A stretch of DNA of 52,976 nt from an uncultured Lewinella sp. (GTDB lineage Bacteria > Bacteroidota > Bacteroidia > Chitinophagales > Saprospiraceae). Positions 8,690 through 17,995 of this stretch are shown piece after piece. How positions within the stretch are numbered: the first letter of the stretch is position 1; each line of letters begins with the position of its first letter. The stretch is taken from positions 1 through 52,976 of the forward strand of contig CAJXPD010000031.1 in assembly GCA_913057785.1 (NCBI GenBank). The letters run 5' to 3'. The position numbers and the translations under genes are program-made. The notes beneath the pieces are model-generated. The model saw nothing but the letters and a program-made list of their open reading frames with translations. It did no database searches and was not told the origin of the DNA.

Positions 8690-9451
8690 CTAAGTCCTTA
8701 AGTAAGAAGCTCCGTTGATATCTAATATTGCCCCAGTCATGAAAGCCGAATGCTGTTCGGCTAAAAAGACAATTCCATGCGCTACTTCCTCCGGTGTTGC
8801 GACCCTTTGTAGAGGACTTTGATTCCGAATGAATTCTCCATCGGGTCCTTCGAGGATGGTTTGCGTCATATCGGTAGCCACGAACCCAGGAGCCACGACA
8901 GAGACATATATCTTGTGTGGCCCCAAGGCTTTGGCCAGCGATTGGCTCATTGCATTGAGTCCAGCTTTGCTTGCTCCATAGGCCGGATGATCGGGTTCTC
9001 CCCGAAAAGCTCCTCTAGAGGACACGTTGATGATGTGCCCTCCACCTTGCTCTTTCATGTGCTGTGCCGACCAATAACACATATTGGCTACACCAGTCAG
9101 GTTTAGATCTAAGGTGTCTTTCCAGGCTTGTTGCCAGGCTTGATAGTCTGAGTCAAGGATGGGGTGGGGGAGGTAGATTCCTGCGTTGTTGACGAGTACA
9201 TCGATTTGCCCAAATTCTCCAATCACAGCCTCGGTTAGCTTTTCTACTGCATTGGCCCTTGAGATATCAGCTTTGATGGCGAAGTGACCTTCTCCCTCCA
9301 GAGACTCAATTGTTTCACCAGCAGCGATACTGTCCGATCTGAAATTGATGGCAATTTGCGCACCTCTAGCAGCAAAAGCTTGAGCGGTAGCTCTACCGAT
9401 ACCACGAGATCCACCTGTTATTAAGACTTTTTTTCCGTTGAAATCCTCCAT
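8690..9451 (-). CDS. SDR family oxidoreductase (FabG-like)
   Basis: A 253-residue classical short-chain dehydrogenase/reductase. It shows the NAD(P)-binding TGGSRGIG (12-19), the NNAG motif, the catalytic Ser followed by YGASK with the Tyr/Lys pair, and VVAPGFVATDM. The arginine in the glycine-rich loop suggests NADPH. Length and motifs fit 3-oxoacyl-ACP reductase relatives, but no fatty-acid gene is nearby, so the substrate is open. The gene is monocistronic by appearance; a TAGATTTG box lies 33 bp upstream of its ATG. Confidence 0.9.
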   Translation of the reverse strand: MEDFNGKKVLITGGSRGIGRATAQAFAARGAQIAINFRSDSIAAGETIESLEGEGHFAIKADISRANAVEKLTEAVIGEFGQIDVLVNNAGIYLPHPILDSDYQAWQQAWKDTLDLNLTGVANMCYWSAQHMKEQGGGHIINVSSRGAFRGEPDHPAYGASKAGLNAMSQSLAKALGPHKIYVSVVAPGFVATDMTQTILEGPDGEFIRNQSPLQRVATPEEVAHGIVFLAEQHSAFMTGAILDINGASYLRT

Positions 9452-9483
9452 TGTAGGGTATAGTTATCGAGTAATTGACTGCA

Positions 9484-9491
9484 CAAATCTA
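9484..9491 (-). promoter_or_regulatory. -7 box for the SDR gene
   Basis: On the minus strand this reads TAGATTTG, a full match to TAnnTTTG, 33 nt before the ATG. No good -33 TTTG lies at the expected distance. Confidence 0.35.
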
Positions 9492-9535
9492 AAAATAGAG
9501 AGCTGTCGCAGAATAATCTGCATTATTGGGGCAGA

Positions 9536-9705
9536 ATTTAAGTAGTGGTGGATAAGTGATCTGATATGTTAGGAGTACTATTTTGAATTTAGGCAAGGCG
9601 CAGAGGCGGGATGCTAGCAGCGCTAACAAGCCCGATTCTGCAACGAAGCATACATTTAAAAGAGCCTCATAAGATCCAGTAGGACTTATCCATCACTATT
9701 TAAAT
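9536..9705. repeat. 170-bp imperfect full-length hairpin element (MITE/REP-like or structured RNA)
   Basis: The ends are 22-nt inverted repeats (ATTTAAGTAGTGGTGGATAAGT at 9536, ACTTATCCATCACTATTTAAAT ending at 9705) with only two differences, both of which become G-U pairs in RNA. Pairing continues inward: CTATTTTGAAT against TTTAAAAGAG, GCAGAGGCGGG against CCCGATTCTGC, and a central TAGC-AGC-GCTA hairpin. It carries no ORF and lies between the SDR start and the lipoprotein start. Confidence 0.6.
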
Positions 9706-9804
9706 ACCCCTTGTCCAAGAATTTTGATCAAACCAAACATTCCGATTTTGTAACAGATTGAAATATTATTGGATAAAGTTGTAAAACCCATTAAAAACCA
9801 AGTA

Positions 9805-10707
9805 ATGAAAAACAGTATTCTAGCTTACCTGGGCGTCCTTGCCCTATTATTTAGTAGTTGTGCAACTACCGAAGAAATCTGGATTAATAAAGATGGCAGT
9901 ATCCACGTAGAAGTACACAATGATATGAGTGCTTTTATGGGCTTATTGAGCCCAGAGGATCTAGCCGGAGGAAGTAAGACGAATCCGGATAGCCCCTTGT
10001 ATGAGGATGAACAGAATCCGAAATCCGATAGTGCTAAGAAATTTAGTGAAGGTATGACCAAGCTCTTTGAGCAAGAGCGAGTAGATACGACTATTGATTT
10101 CTTAGGGGTATTCCAAGAGGAAATGGAATCCAGAGGTGTTAGTTCTGAAGAAGATATGTGGCAATTGATGTTAGAGGAGGAGAGCAGTAGCCATACCTTG
10201 GCGGAGAAAAAGGAACTCGTCCAATTCTTTAAGGGCATGTTGAAGACCAAAATGCGTCTTCAATTTGATCGCGAGGCCGGGAAATATATCATTTCGATGG
10301 TTCGAGATTATGCTAATGCGGATGAGATCGAACAGAACATGAATTTCATGGAGTTTATCAGCACCCTGTCCGGAACTATGGATAATAGAGATCCAGAGGA
10401 CCTTGAGATGGCCCGTATGATGGTAGGCAATGCCCCAACCTACAGCTTGACCAAAAGAGAATTTCACTTAAGTCAGAAGGGCTCAAACTATGATGATGTA
10501 GACCAGGAAACCATGCAGCAAATGAAAATGATGTCCGCATTTATGGGCGGTACAAGTCATAAGTATATCATTCATGTCCCGAAGAAGGTCAAGAAGATCA
10601 ATGTGCCAGGAGCTGTGATCAAGGGCAACACGGTTACATTTTCCGCACCAGCTACCCAGTTTGGAGAGGAGCAAGCCGACTTTGAGGTCAGAATTAAGTA
10701 TAAGTAA
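9805..10707 (+). CDS. Hypothetical lipoprotein
   Basis: The ATG at 9805 is preferred because it gives a short lipoprotein signal ending LLFSSC; an in-frame TTG at 9769 would add twelve residues ahead of it. The 300-residue product continues with ATTEEIWINKDGSIHVEV, an acidic helical middle part with many Glu and Met, and a beta-rich C-terminus (KYIIHVPKKVKKINVPGAVIKGNTVTFSAPATQF). I do not recognise a domain. The C-terminal pattern resembles that of lipoproteins whose last strands report a derived quantity, but no catalytic motif is seen. It is transcribed toward, and convergent with, the large PKD gene. Confidence 0.8.
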   Translation: MKNSILAYLGVLALLFSSCATTEEIWINKDGSIHVEVHNDMSAFMGLLSPEDLAGGSKTNPDSPLYEDEQNPKSDSAKKFSEGMTKLFEQERVDTTIDFLGVFQEEMESRGVSSEEDMWQLMLEEESSSHTLAEKKELVQFFKGMLKTKMRLQFDREAGKYIISMVRDYANADEIEQNMNFMEFISTLSGTMDNRDPEDLEMARMMVGNAPTYSLTKREFHLSQKGSNYDDVDQETMQQMKMMSAFMGGTSHKYIIHVPKKVKKINVPGAVIKGNTVTFSAPATQFGEEQADFEVRIKYK

Positions 10708-10722
10708 TCTCAATATAAGTAA

Positions 10723-10754
10723 CTGGGAGCGGGGCTAAACTGTCCCGCCTCCCA
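10723..10754. terminator. Weak terminator hairpin between convergent genes
   Basis: CTGGGAGCGGG (10723-10733) can pair with CCCGCCTCCCAG (10743-10754) with a one-base bulge. It is followed by TCCTTCT rather than a T run. Confidence 0.45.
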
Positions 10755-10801
10755 GTCCTTCTAGGAAACACTTAGCGTCTATTATAGTGTAGTATTGCGG
10801 A

Positions 10802-13800
10802 TTATCGGAGAAGGGTGACGGATCCGATCCGTTTGTAACCGCCCACTTCTGTTTTGACTCCCCGCCATTCGGTGCCATCTTCGAAGATGGCTAAGATTTT
10901 CCATACGTAAACATCCTGGGGCAAGGGATGACCATTGTGTGTGCCATCCCATCCCCGTGCTGGTTTTCCTTCATCTAGCTCGGTAGTTTCCCATAACAAT
11001 TCACCGTAGGGGGAAAATATTTGTAAACGGTATTCTTTTAAACTCAGCCCCTTGGGTAGGAATATTTGCGCATCTCCAGCCCCTTGGGTAGGTGCAAATG
11101 CATTTGGTACTTGTAGGCCCCGAATAAAACTGGGCGTCAAGGCCAATAAGGTATCATCCGGGCATCCGTTAGTGGCAAGGGCTTGTAGATAAACCTGTTT
11201 CAAGCCATTTTCATAGAATCTATGGCTAGGGTTGACCGCCTCACTCGTGTTACCTTCACCAAAATCCCACAAATAAGCATCGGCATTCGTGGAAGTATTT
11301 TGGAATTGAATGAAGCCGGAACCTGCTCCGTTGATGATTTCTTCGCTCCATGTGAAGGAAGCCTTGGCGGTCTTACGGACCTCGACATAAGCCGGTAGTC
11401 TGAGTGTGTCCGCACAAATATCATCAAAGGCAGCGATCAATTGTAGATCATAAGTTCCAGCTTCTGTATAAGTGTGTTGTGGTTCCAACTCCGTAGACTG
11501 AGTGCCATCTCCGAACTCCCAGAAGAATCGATTGCCTACTCCAAGATTGGTGAACTGAACTTCCATCGGTTCACATCCTACAATAGAGTCAAGCTCAAAT
11601 TCTGCCACTGGACTTTCATAGAAATACAGCATTTGGCGAGTTGTATCTGTACATCCATAGGTGTTACTTACCCACAGATTGACGGCTATTTCACCAGGCT
11701 GATAGAAAGTCTGTGCGGGGTTCACGAAGTTTGAAGACTGATCTCCGCTAAAATTCCAACTGTACCCGTCCGCTCCTTGCGACTCATTGTTGAACTGCAC
11801 ATTTACGGGAAGCCCGCAGATAGCCTCTTTGTCATAGCTGAAAGCAGCTTCCGGAACTGGAAAAGCGAAAATCTCATCGTAAATACTATCGGTATAGCAA
11901 CCAGAAGGAGTAGAAACCCGCAAGCGCACCGCATAATTTCCGGTATCCATATAGGTGTGATCAGGGTTGGGTTCCACAGAGGTATTGCCATCTCCAAAAT
12001 CCCATTGATAATATTGTCCATTTTGCGCATTCTGTTGGAAAGAAATCGATAATGGTGCGCAGCCATTAGGTGCGGTCATATTGAAAGAGGCCGTCGGGGC
12101 TTCTTTGATCTCTATGGTTTTAGTGAGTGTTTCTTCACAAGCATTGCCCAAAGCTGTCCCGCGTAATTGCACGGTGTAGGTGCCCATTTCCGGAAAAACA
12201 TAAGTCGGACTACTCATACTAGACGTATCCCCGGTACCAAAATCCCAGTAGGCCGCAGCAAGATTGGTTGATAAATTGCTGAACTCAATCTCTTGACCAG
12301 TACAGAGGTTTGGTGAAAACTCAAAGTCAACACTTGGCGGGGGCAGCACCGTGATGGTTTGCATGGTGCTGTCCTCCGCGCAAGAGTTACTAGCATATTG
12401 GGTGATGGTATAGGTGCCAGGGTTGACATAGGTGTAGGTGGGGTTTGTCATTGAGGCCCCATTACCATCCCCAAAATCCCATTGTACTCTAGTCCCAGGT
12501 GTCGAAAAGTTTTCAAAGTTGATTTCAAAGGGTGCGCAACCTACCGCTCGATTGATGTTGAAAAACGCGTTGACTTCTTCTGGCTCTACGACGAGGAGTT
12601 TTTCTAAGGTATCCGCACCACAGGCATTGCTGGCTATCAGGGTAATAGGATAGCCCACTGTGGCAGAATCTGCTTCAAATGTTTGTACACTGGGTATGGA
12701 ATCCGTGGAAAAATGACCATTGCTAAAGTCCCAGTAAAAAGCAGTTGGATTGCCTTGAGAAATATTTGCAAAATAAACACTCAGGGGAGCACAGCCGGTG
12801 TCAACTGTAAATCCAAAATCAACGATGGGGTAGGCGCGCACCGTAAACGTATCCGAAACAACATCCATACCGCATTGGTTGGAGGCTTCCAGTTGTATCA
12901 CATAAGTCGTATCATTAATTCCGCCCTCAAATACGATGGAAGCAGGGGGCTCCTCAGTGGTAGCTGTCTGGCCATTGCCAAAATCCCAGCTATAATTGGT
13001 AGCAAGACCTTGACTTTCGTTTGTCAAAGCAGTGCTAAGCAGACCGCATTCTTCATAAAGGTCAGCTGTAAATGTAGCTTGAGGAGGGGCTGCTACCTGT
13101 ATCTCTTGGGTGTGTACCGCCGCACAACCAGCGGCGTTGGTCAGTGTCAATTGTACCGTGTATTGTCCAGCATTACTGTATAGATGAGTTGGGTTGACAT
13201 CTGTATTGTTGCTGTTGCCATCTCCGAATAACCAACTGTAGCTGCTAGCACCAGTGCTATTATCCTGAAATTGTACTTCGTCCCCGACGCATACCAAATT
13301 CGGTAAGGTAAATGCGGCTGCGGGTACGTCCTCGACTACTATGGTCTTCTGTGCTTGACTCAGACAACCCGTTGCTGCATCCGTAAGGCTATAGGTTAAA
13401 ATATGGGTGCCAAGGCTAGCACTGGCTGGATCAAAAGTACCTGCCTGTGCGTCCGTGATGCCAGGCCCTGACCAGGTCCCACCTAACGGAGTATTGCCAC
13501 TAAGCTGAAAAGGGGCGGCATCGACACAAAGGCTCTGGTCAGCCCCGGCCGTCGCCGCCTCTGGTGCGATAACCTCTACTGTTAATATATCTTCGAATGC
13601 GCAGCTGCCTGCCCCAACTTGGTAGCGTAATTGATAAGTGCCTGGCCCAGCTAAACTTGGATCGAATAAGCTTCCGTTCAAACCGTTTCCTCCACCAGAC
13701 CAAGTACCTCCGGTTGGATTGGCACTGCTCGCCAGATCGTAGACGGCGTCAAATTGGCAAAAACTCTGATCGGGTCCCGCATCTACGCTGACCGGGTCAA

Positions 13801-16276
13801 TCACGCCAATATTCGCCGCCAACGTCGATGTGCAACCATTGGCATTCGAAACGGAATAAGTTAATTGATAGCTTCCTGGCCCTCCCGCTACAATTGGGTC
13901 AAATAGACCAGCATTGGCGTCTACTACACCTGGTCCCGACCAGCTTCCTCCGGCTGGAGAAGCTAATGGCAATGCGGTGGCGCCTGGTGTATTGCAGTAG
14001 GAAGAATCTGCTACACTGATGTTGGGAGCTTCATTAACCAAGATAGTCACGGAGTCAACTCCCTGGCAGTTGTTTCCATCTGTGAAATCGTAGGCTAAGG
14101 TAAAACTACCGGGTCCTGCCGTCGCCGTAATAAATTGATCGCCATCCAATATATTAGCTATCTCACTACTCCAAGTACCATTGGCAGGACTGCCGGTGAG
14201 CAATTGATTAGGTTCATTACTGCATATCGTTACATCCGGCCCTGCATTTACGGCTGGGGCTGGGATGATTTCAATCGTGAAATTATCGGAGATCGAACAT
14301 GCGCCTACACCATAGTTGTAGGTAAGTACATTCGGCCCAGCATTCGCTGCAGCCGGGTCGAAGCGTCCGTTGGGACTAACTCCACTTCCCGACCAGGTAC
14401 CTCCGACTGGATTTACCTCCAGACTAAAGGGACTTACGGAGGCGCATAGTGTTTGGTCCTCCGGCAGCGTGAGTGTAGTCAACTCTTGTACGATGAAGGT
14501 GTCAGCAACGGTGAAGTTGCCGCAGCTGTTGGTCGCTTCCAGTTGAATGATGTAAGTCCCCGCGGAATCGTAACGGACCCCACTGGGGAAGGCCTCGGTG
14601 GAACTGCTCACCGATCCACCTGGGAATTGCCAGCTGTAATCTGTGATGGTCAGTCCATTCGAGATATATTCTACATTCAAACTATCAAAATGCAAGGTCG
14701 CGGTGGCGCATGAATCTGCTAATGGATCTAGATTGATGACAGGTGGCCCCGGCATTTGTAGCAGGGTATCCCATTGTACCGTGGTACAAGGATTGCTTAC
14801 ACTCAGAATGAGCTCATACTCGCCTCCTTCTAGAAACTGGATCACAGGGCTAGCTGAATTGGCATTGGTACTATCTAAGAAGGTCCAATCCAAATCGGAA
14901 TTCACCACCCAATCAAATGTCAATCCTTCACCCAGGGAGTTATTCGTTATCTCCACATCCACTGGCGTACAACTTTCACCCGCTCCCACATCGGTAAAAA
15001 TGGGAATGGCAGTGGCCTCCGGCTCTTCGTAGATGGTAACCTCTTGGGTAAAGGTGAACTCTCCACAGGCAAAACTCACCAAAGTCATCTCAATGGTGTA
15101 GGTGCCTGGATTAATGAACTCGATATCGATACTATTGGAATTGAAGAGGTTACCACTTACAATGTTCCAGTCTTCACCGGAGGTTCCCGATATCGTCCAG
15201 CTTGGATTCAATACATCAATACAGGCTGAGGGATTCCCACTCACCACTTCATTGATATCGGTGGTATTGTCATTGAATGTGTAAGTGGAACCTGCGCAAC
15301 TATTCGGAGGAGCGATGACCTCGAACATTGGGTCGGGCGGACTACTTACCTCGATCGGTTCAATGGTGGCCGTAGAAGAATTACAAGGGTTAGATGCTAC
15401 GATCTTGATATCAAAAGCATCATTGTAGTTCCCTGTACTAGTCATTTGTCCACAGGAGCTTTCTTCAAACGTGTAGGTGAAAACCTCCGGTAGGGAATCC
15501 TGTACATAGTAGGCTACCTCCTCGCCATTAATGAAAACCGTGTATTCGGTTCCAGGAGGGTTACTCTCAGTGTTGATGATCGGAAAATCTAAGGTGGCCG
15601 GAGCACACAGTCCAACCGTATTACCAGGGATAACCAGGCCTACAGAGGGATTCCCGCCATTATAGAAGGTATAAGTATTGGTAAAGACACATCCGTTTTG
15701 GTGTCGAACAGTAAAAAAGATGGTATAGTAACCATAGCCAGTGTAAGTGTGTGTTAGGGTAGTAGTGTTTGAAAAAGTGGTATTGTCATAATTTTCTGAT
15801 GGAGAACCATCTCCCCAATTGATAGTGTATCCTTCGTTATCCGCATAGGATGCGGAGTTATTAAAGATGCTCAGCTCAAAGGCTGCAGAACCATTACAGG
15901 CTTTGATTTCTCGGTCGATTAAAGTTACGATTCCTGGAGGCACGCCAATGGTAGCATCGGGAGTGGCCAGTACGGTCAGGGTATCTGTGGCACAGGCTGT
16001 ACCATCCGCAAATAAGGTCACCGGATAGTCGATCTCCTGTGGTAATATGGGGAAGCGGTAGGAGATGCTGGTGCCATCTTCGTCTGGCGTTCCATCATTA
16101 TCTAAGTCCCAGCTATAAGCGATTGCTCCATCTGGACTGTCAACCGTTAGATCCACTGGGACGCCAGCGCAAGGCCCAAGATCTGAGAAAGTAAAACTAC
16201 ATTGCGCATAGCTTGCGCTTGCCAAGCTATTCCAAGTCAGTATGATGAGGATGAAATTTCGAATTCCTAGTTTCAT
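10802..16276 (-). CDS. Giant secreted PKD-repeat protein with gliding-motility type (T9SS type B) C-terminus
   Basis: The 1824-residue product starts with a signal peptide (ending ASASYAQC) and is made of extracellular repeats. Residues about 600-965 hold five units marked by GGTWSGxG and AGPDQxxC-type phrases. Residues about 970-1640 hold nine or so PKD-like units recognised by WxFGDG, WDFGNG or WDFSNG followed by YxxxGxYTVxL. The last 105 residues (VPNAFAPTQGAGDAQIFLPKG to the end, with RIGSVTLLR) match the gliding-motility-associated C-terminal domain used by the type IX system. By analogy with SprB-like proteins it is a surface adhesin or gliding-related filament. It lies 31 bp downstream of a PorP/SprF gene, the usual partner that helps secrete or attach such proteins. 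Confidence 0.92.
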   Translation of the reverse strand: MKLGIRNFILIILTWNSLASASYAQCSFTFSDLGPCAGVPVDLTVDSPDGAIAYSWDLDNDGTPDEDGTSISYRFPILPQEIDYPVTLFADGTACATDTLTVLATPDATIGVPPGIVTLIDREIKACNGSAAFELSIFNNSASYADNEGYTINWGDGSPSENYDNTTFSNTTTLTHTYTGYGYYTIFFTVRHQNGCVFTNTYTFYNGGNPSVGLVIPGNTVGLCAPATLDFPIINTESNPPGTEYTVFINGEEVAYYVQDSLPEVFTYTFEESSCGQMTSTGNYNDAFDIKIVASNPCNSSTATIEPIEVSSPPDPMFEVIAPPNSCAGSTYTFNDNTTDINEVVSGNPSACIDVLNPSWTISGTSGEDWNIVSGNLFNSNSIDIEFINPGTYTIEMTLVSFACGEFTFTQEVTIYEEPEATAIPIFTDVGAGESCTPVDVEITNNSLGEGLTFDWVVNSDLDWTFLDSTNANSASPVIQFLEGGEYELILSVSNPCTTVQWDTLLQMPGPPVINLDPLADSCATATLHFDSLNVEYISNGLTITDYSWQFPGGSVSSSTEAFPSGVRYDSAGTYIIQLEATNSCGNFTVADTFIVQELTTLTLPEDQTLCASVSPFSLEVNPVGGTWSGSGVSPNGRFDPAAANAGPNVLTYNYGVGACSISDNFTIEIIPAPAVNAGPDVTICSNEPNQLLTGSPANGTWSSEIANILDGDQFITATAGPGSFTLAYDFTDGNNCQGVDSVTILVNEAPNISVADSSYCNTPGATALPLASPAGGSWSGPGVVDANAGLFDPIVAGGPGSYQLTYSVSNANGCTSTLAANIGVIDPVSVDAGPDQSFCQFDAVYDLASSANPTGGTWSGGGNGLNGSLFDPSLAGPGTYQLRYQVGAGSCAFEDILTVEVIAPEAATAGADQSLCVDAAPFQLSGNTPLGGTWSGPGITDAQAGTFDPASASLGTHILTYSLTDAATGCLSQAQKTIVVEDVPAAAFTLPNLVCVGDEVQFQDNSTGASSYSWLFGDGNSNNTDVNPTHLYSNAGQYTVQLTLTNAAGCAAVHTQEIQVAAPPQATFTADLYEECGLLSTALTNESQGLATNYSWDFGNGQTATTEEPPASIVFEGGINDTTYVIQLEASNQCGMDVVSDTFTVRAYPIVDFGFTVDTGCAPLSVYFANISQGNPTAFYWDFSNGHFSTDSIPSVQTFEADSATVGYPITLIASNACGADTLEKLLVVEPEEVNAFFNINRAVGCAPFEINFENFSTPGTRVQWDFGDGNGASMTNPTYTYVNPGTYTITQYASNSCAEDSTMQTITVLPPPSVDFEFSPNLCTGQEIEFSNLSTNLAAAYWDFGTGDTSSMSSPTYVFPEMGTYTVQLRGTALGNACEETLTKTIEIKEAPTASFNMTAPNGCAPLSISFQQNAQNGQYYQWDFGDGNTSVEPNPDHTYMDTGNYAVRLRVSTPSGCYTDSIYDEIFAFPVPEAAFSYDKEAICGLPVNVQFNNESQGADGYSWNFSGDQSSNFVNPAQTFYQPGEIAVNLWVSNTYGCTDTTRQMLYFYESPVAEFELDSIVGCEPMEVQFTNLGVGNRFFWEFGDGTQSTELEPQHTYTEAGTYDLQLIAAFDDICADTLRLPAYVEVRKTAKASFTWSEEIINGAGSGFIQFQNTSTNADAYLWDFGEGNTSEAVNPSHRFYENGLKQVYLQALATNGCPDDTLLALTPSFIRGLQVPNAFAPTQGAGDAQIFLPKGLSLKEYRLQIFSPYGELLWETTELDEGKPARGWDGTHNGHPLPQDVYVWKILAIFEDGTEWRGVKTEVGGYKRIGSVTLLR

Positions 16277-16307
16277 GTCAGAGCGTTTGAAAAGTAGAGA
16301 GAGAAGT

Positions 16308-17456
16308 TTAAAAGAAATCCTTGCAGTCCAGTATTTTCTTGCCGGACCTACTGCGTCCCTTATTTCGGGCCCCTGCGTTCAGATCTGGCATAAAGCGATA
16401 GCGGAAGGTCATTTCAAAAACACTACCTGCAATAGGGCCGACACCCGTCGTATTCACATCTACACTCGCACCAAAAAACAACCTAGGTTCACCCCCTTTA
16501 TTCCGGCTAGTAGTCATAGCATATCCACCTACGGTTAGGATATAGGCATCTGTATGTGTGGCATTGGGGGCAAAAAATCGGTTTTGATACAGCAGGCCAA
16601 CATAAAAGCTGTTGACTAGGCCATACATACCAATTGTACTTACTGTAATGTTCTCTTTGAAATTCAGGAATTTGTAGCCTTGCATATCCACTTTAACATT
16701 AGGAGAGAAAGAGACATCTAAGCCGGAGCCCTGGAAGATCTTCATCGGGATAATCAAACCACCATGGAAAGTGGTTCGAGGGGCTACACCAGATTCTCGG
16801 TTGAGGAAGGAATCGTTGCCCTTGGAGGATTTGCTGACGAGCTGTGGTAGATGGTGAAAGCTTACACCAAGCTGACTGCGAACGTTTCTCCATCTTCTTT
16901 TCCCTCGGCCAAAATCACTTACTTGGCGCCATACCACACCAAAGTCAAAATCACCATACATCACTTGATCTAATACGGGAAGCACGCTACTACCTTGCAC
17001 TACACCATAGATCGGATCGAGCTGGTCCGAAAATACGAGCCTGTCCCAGTCGAGGCTCTTCTGAACCAAGCGTCCTTCCATACCAAAATGGATATTGCTT
17101 TTTTCACCAGGTATGGTGTAAGAAAACACGACTCCAGCTTGATTGGATTTAAGGTTGGCAATACCCTCTGTATTGCTCATTACATGAAATCCTAAACCCA
17201 ACCCTACATAGGGTAGCTGAGTTTCGACGCTAGCGCCAAAAGTTTTAAAGCCTCGATCAGCATTCAACCATTGGATTCGTGATACTCCGGAGAGCGTGAT
17301 ACCGCTTTCAAGGCCGGCAAAGGCTGGGTTTAAGTAAATTCGGTTAGCATAGAATTGTGAAAAGGAAGGGTCTTGGGCATGTAAAGGGAGAGTGCTGGAC
17401 CACAGGGCTACCCATAGGAGTAGCCTCCTTAACCATAGGGATAATGGGCTGTTCAT
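16308..17456 (-). CDS. PorP/SprF family type IX secretion-associated outer-membrane protein
   Basis: The 382-residue product has a signal peptide ending LPLHAQD and then the family hallmark DPSFSQFYANRIYLNPAFAG. The remainder alternates beta strands of a barrel (LGLGFHVMSN, GVVFSYTIPG, FGMEGRLVQKSLDW) and ends with a terminal strand FEMTFRYRF. PorP/SprF proteins work with the type IX machinery, and each is commonly paired with a large substrate gene. Here the 1824-residue PKD protein begins 31 bp downstream on the same strand, so the two almost certainly form one operon and one functional unit. Confidence 0.93.
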   Translation of the reverse strand: MNSPLSLWLRRLLLWVALWSSTLPLHAQDPSFSQFYANRIYLNPAFAGLESGITLSGVSRIQWLNADRGFKTFGASVETQLPYVGLGLGFHVMSNTEGIANLKSNQAGVVFSYTIPGEKSNIHFGMEGRLVQKSLDWDRLVFSDQLDPIYGVVQGSSVLPVLDQVMYGDFDFGVVWRQVSDFGRGKRRWRNVRSQLGVSFHHLPQLVSKSSKGNDSFLNRESGVAPRTTFHGGLIIPMKIFQGSGLDVSFSPNVKVDMQGYKFLNFKENITVSTIGMYGLVNSFYVGLLYQNRFFAPNATHTDAYILTVGGYAMTTSRNKGGEPRLFFGASVDVNTTGVGPIAGSVFEMTFRYRFMPDLNAGARNKGRSRSGKKILDCKDFF

Positions 17457-17995
17457 TTAAATCAGTTTATAGGATGACCTAATCTTATTGTCTATAACTG
17501 AATGGGTTAGAATAGATAAGGGGACATTATTGCGTAAAAGCTATAGCGTTTCACAGTCGCGAGGGAGTACCCCTAGACCAATTAATTAGCCTTAGATGAA
17601 AATGCTGGGATTAGTGGATAGGTATTGATGCTAACGAGCAAGTACTCGCCTGCTGGCCTCAATACTCAATAAACTGAGGTTGGGTTGATGGATTAGTTCC
17701 TTGGGGAGGGGTAGAACGACGATTTGAATGTGATTAGGTAAGTATTTCGGTATGTTGTATACCTAGGATTATAGCTAAATTGAATAATGAGTGCTTAATC
17801 CGCTTGCTAATAACTAAATATGAAGAGATAGACCTGTGGAGGTTGGAACGATAAAATAGGGGAGATTCAGCAATCCTTCGTAGGTCTTATTACTTCACGA
17901 TGTATAACTATGTATTGTTTTACTTAGGTCTTTCAGGAGAATTCAGAGCTATAACGCATAGATATTTTAAAAAATTATAATAGAACCTATGTTTT
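17457..17995. other. Long intergenic region without a gene
   Basis: No ORF of note in any frame. The only structure seen is a weak stem, GTATTGA (17622-17628) with TCAATAC (17659-17665), enclosing CGAG/CTCG (17635-17648). No clear TAnnTTTG box was found for the minus-strand porP/sprF gene, whose promoter should lie here. Confidence 0.45.

Noticed and set aside
9536..9705. Integron attC site reading of the hairpin element
   Set aside because: The terminal bases do not match the RYYYAAC/GTTRRRY core sites and no integrase or cassette genes are nearby.
12683..13183. 166-codon plus-strand ORF inside the PKD gene
   Set aside because: It lies opposite a clear 1824-codon gene with well-defined repeats; its sequence is low in recognisable structure and is explained as an antisense shadow.
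14643..15032. 129-codon plus-strand ORF inside the PKD gene
   Set aside because: Antisense shadow of the repeat region; no start signal, no homology pattern.
17622..17665. Second copy of the 9536-9705 hairpin element
   Set aside because: Only short arms pair and the sequence does not align with that element beyond a few bases.
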